NCBI RefSeq assembly: GCF_903903185.1
Contig: NZ_CAIUXT010000209.1
Coordinates: forward strand, 1-35,695
DNA: 35,695 nt
Direction of reading: 5' to 3'
Source: an uncultured Rhodoblastus sp.
Lineage (GTDB): Bacteria; Pseudomonadota; Alphaproteobacteria; Rhizobiales; Beijerinckiaceae
The notes beneath the pieces were generated by a model, which saw only the letters and a list, made by a program, of their open reading frames with translations, ran no database searches and was not told the origin of the DNA. Of this stretch, positions 33,963 through 35,695 are shown piece by piece. A program made the position numbers and the translations under genes. Numbering within the stretch: position 1 is the first letter of the stretch; each line of letters opens with the position of its first letter.

Positions 33963-35495
33963 ATGTCCACAGATCAACGCGTAATTCCGCGCGCACCGCA
34001 GTCGGACGTGGGCGCTATTCTGCCGGTCTGTGTAGTGTTCGCGTCCGTGGCGATTCTAGACCTCCCACGAGAGGTATCGGCTGGCTTGCTTGGTGGGCTC
34101 GTACTCGTTCAACTGCTATTCAACGTTACGGCGACCCGTAGACTTATGTTTACTGATCCCTGCGTTATCATCGGAATCATGTGGGTATTCGCCGTAACCA
34201 TTCCTATTTTAGCGCCCTACTATTACAAGGATCGATTGTGGTATACTTTATCGCCGTGGGCGCTTGATGCCGCAGCTCTTTGGGCCTATCGCGGATGGGC
34301 GGCATTCAGCGTATCATATTACATGAACCTGACGTTTTTTCCCCGCGCGCCAGTCAGGATGGTGCCGACTGAGGTGGATGTCTCTGCTGGACATAGACTG
34401 CGGCAGCTTGTAGGCGTTGTCGGTCTTGTAGGTGGGGCGGCGACTCTTGTGATGACCCGTGGTCAGGCCTATTCCCATTTGGAAGGTTTCTCGGATGCGA
34501 ATACTGTCTCCATGATCGTACTGCAATTGCGTCAGTTCCTGTTGTCTTATATATTTTTATACTTCCACGCTAAAGCTCGAGATGGTTCTGTTTCAGACAG
34601 CAAAGTGTTGATCTGGGCGACGTTCGGGATGCTCATCGCGCTGGCAATCGCTTCAAGTTCCAAGGGCGCGGTCGTACAAATCTGCGTCGCCTGGATTTTT
34701 GGGAGCGCTTCAGGAGCCGCGAAAGGCAATCTGTGGAGGGAAGGCGCTATCGGAGCGACAGCGATCCTGCTGATCTATTTCGTTTTTCTGTTCGTTACAG
34801 CATATCGTCAGGAGCTTACCCTTGTGCATGCCGATGCGAACGCGGCCTACTCGCAAGTGGTCGCCTCGCAGTTCGACGCGCTGAGCGCCGCCTATGCTGA
34901 TATCCTCGAAGGAAGGGTTGGTAGCGCGGAAAATACATATGACTCGAACTCGGTGCTCGACAGGCTTGGACTTGTCACCGCATTCGCGACCGTCCTTTCC
35001 GTCACCAACGGTGTCTCGCCCTACGAACATGCTGTCGCATCCTTCTTTGCGCCCGTTCTCGCGGTTCTTCCTCGAGATCTTCTCAGTGCAAAGGTGCATT
35101 TTTTCGATCCGGCTGACCTCGCGCAGTTGCTCGGTTGGAGCTTCGGCGGGTTTTCCCCGACGGTGTTGGGGAGTTTTTTTTGGGCCTGGGGATTTGAAGG
35201 CATTGTCTTGGGCATGGCGGGACTGGGGTCCCTGCTTGCATTCATGGTCCGGCGAGCGGAGGGAACCGGAACCCGTTCTGTAATATGGCAGATGCTGACC
35301 TTTAGGATGTTGCTTAGCCTCATCGAGGTCGGCGGGGTATTCCAGGCCACCATCATCGTCGAAGTTCGCACTTGGCTGTTCATATTGCCTTTGCTCATTG
35401 TCGCGAGGTCCTTCAGACGCGGGGTATCGGGCGCTAGTCAACGCACCGGAACTACCACCAACCGTAATGGCGTGTCTTTAATCGGTCGCCTGTGA
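33963..35495 (+). CDS. Polymerase-like polytopic membrane protein (Wzy type)
   Basis: A 510-residue protein with about ten to twelve membrane segments (for example LLGGLVLVQLLFN, IIGIMWVFAVTIPIL, ATILLIYFVFLFVTA) and a large extracytoplasmic region around residues 280-380 (YRQELTLVHADANAAYSQVV onward). The last gene of a Wzx-type locus with this shape is typically an O-antigen or oligosaccharide repeat-unit polymerase. Primary sequence in that group is poorly conserved, so the call rests on topology and on its place 7 bases after the flippase. It differs in sequence from the O-antigen-ligase-family protein at 21444-23003, so the locus seems to hold two candidate polymerases. Confidence 0.75.
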   Translation: MSTDQRVIPRAPQSDVGAILPVCVVFASVAILDLPREVSAGLLGGLVLVQLLFNVTATRRLMFTDPCVIIGIMWVFAVTIPILAPYYYKDRLWYTLSPWALDAAALWAYRGWAAFSVSYYMNLTFFPRAPVRMVPTEVDVSAGHRLRQLVGVVGLVGGAATLVMTRGQAYSHLEGFSDANTVSMIVLQLRQFLLSYIFLYFHAKARDGSVSDSKVLIWATFGMLIALAIASSSKGAVVQICVAWIFGSASGAAKGNLWREGAIGATAILLIYFVFLFVTAYRQELTLVHADANAAYSQVVASQFDALSAAYADILEGRVGSAENTYDSNSVLDRLGLVTAFATVLSVTNGVSPYEHAVASFFAPVLAVLPRDLLSAKVHFFDPADLAQLLGWSFGGFSPTVLGSFFWAWGFEGIVLGMAGLGSLLAFMVRRAEGTGTRSVIWQMLTFRMLLSLIEVGGVFQATIIVEVRTWLFILPLLIVARSFRRGVSGASQRTGTTTNRNGVSLIGRL

Positions 35496-35564
35496 TCTCT
35501 TGCCGCTCGGACAATCGCGTTCATCTGAACTCCTGTTCCACAGTCCACAGTTAGCCCGTTCAAT

Positions 35565-35695
35565 TCACGATGGTTCGCTTTTTCGCGCCTTTTCGATGCC
35601 GTCGGTCTTGGGGCGCACGTCATCGACCAGCTTTTTCACCGCCTGATGAACTTTACTTTGATGAACGCGCTGGAGAGATCGGGGGGATGGATCGG
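35565..35695 (-). CDS. Possible C-terminal end of a gene entering from the right (partial)
   Basis: On the minus strand a frame is open from the window edge to a TGA (complement of 35565-35567), reading VHQSKVHQAVKKLVDDVRPK, then TDGIEKARKSEPS. The Lys/Asp/Glu-rich helical composition is protein-like, but I do not recognise it and only about 43 codons are visible. It would converge on the polymerase gene and mark the end of the co-directional block. Confidence 0.3.
   Translation of the reverse strand, partial: DPSPRSLQRVHQSKVHQAVKKLVDDVRPKTDGIEKARKSEPS

Overview
The window is a GC-rich stretch of an alphaproteobacterial chromosome. The conserved order rplU-rpmA-GNAT-obgE-proB-...-proA-nadD-rsfS-rlmH, an HWE-type histidine kinase and a tRNA-Ser(CGA) all fit Hyphomicrobiales (Rhizobiales). 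The protein style suggests the Beijerinckiaceae/Methylocystaceae area, but genus and species cannot be read from this sequence alone. Every protein gene I support lies on the + strand, except a doubtful fragment at the right edge.

Layout. (a) 1-1077: the C-terminal tail of an electron-transfer-flavoprotein:ubiquinone oxidoreductase, a secreted Gly/Tyr/Arg repeat protein, and tRNA-Ser on the minus strand. (b) 1078-9755: a housekeeping block with ribosomal proteins L21 and L27, a RimJ/L-like acetyltransferase, the ribosome-assembly GTPase Obg, the proline pathway (ProB, ProA), NAD synthesis (NadD), the ribosome silencing factor RsfS and the 23S rRNA methyltransferase RlmH. A DUF3429 membrane protein and an SDR protein without the catalytic Tyr sit between proB and proA. 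A cluster of perfect palindromes lies between obgE and proB. (c) 9756-14596: an HWE sensor kinase, a Hint-domain protein and an exported serine beta-lactamase-like hydrolase. (d) 14597-17296: a decayed IS256-family element whose inverted repeats can be seen, then a DUF1190 protein.

(e) 17731-35495: a long surface-polysaccharide locus. It encodes a Wza/GumB-like export lipoprotein, an outer-membrane beta-barrel, a small secreted Gly-rich protein, a RfaH-like NusG paralogue, an O-antigen-ligase-family polymerase, a Wzc-type tyrosine autokinase and a coupled unknown membrane-anchored protein. An AT-rich methyltransferase/acyltransferase cassette follows, flanked by two transposase remnants. The locus then continues with a beta-helix protein bearing a Tat-like signal, a WcaF-like acetyltransferase, a WaaE-like glycosyltransferase, a Wzx-like flippase and a second polymerase-like membrane protein. 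Together they could make a Wzx/Wzy-type exopolysaccharide or capsule: sugar transfer, acyl/methyl decoration, flipping, polymerisation, chain-length control by the kinase, and export. No initiating phosphoglycosyltransferase is in the window, so the locus probably continues beyond it.

The most interesting signals are regulatory: a 12-base sequence matching the enterobacterial ops element at 11 of 12 positions just downstream of the RfaH-like gene, and an FNR/FixK-type box upstream of the outer-membrane protein gene. Both rest on pattern matching by eye.
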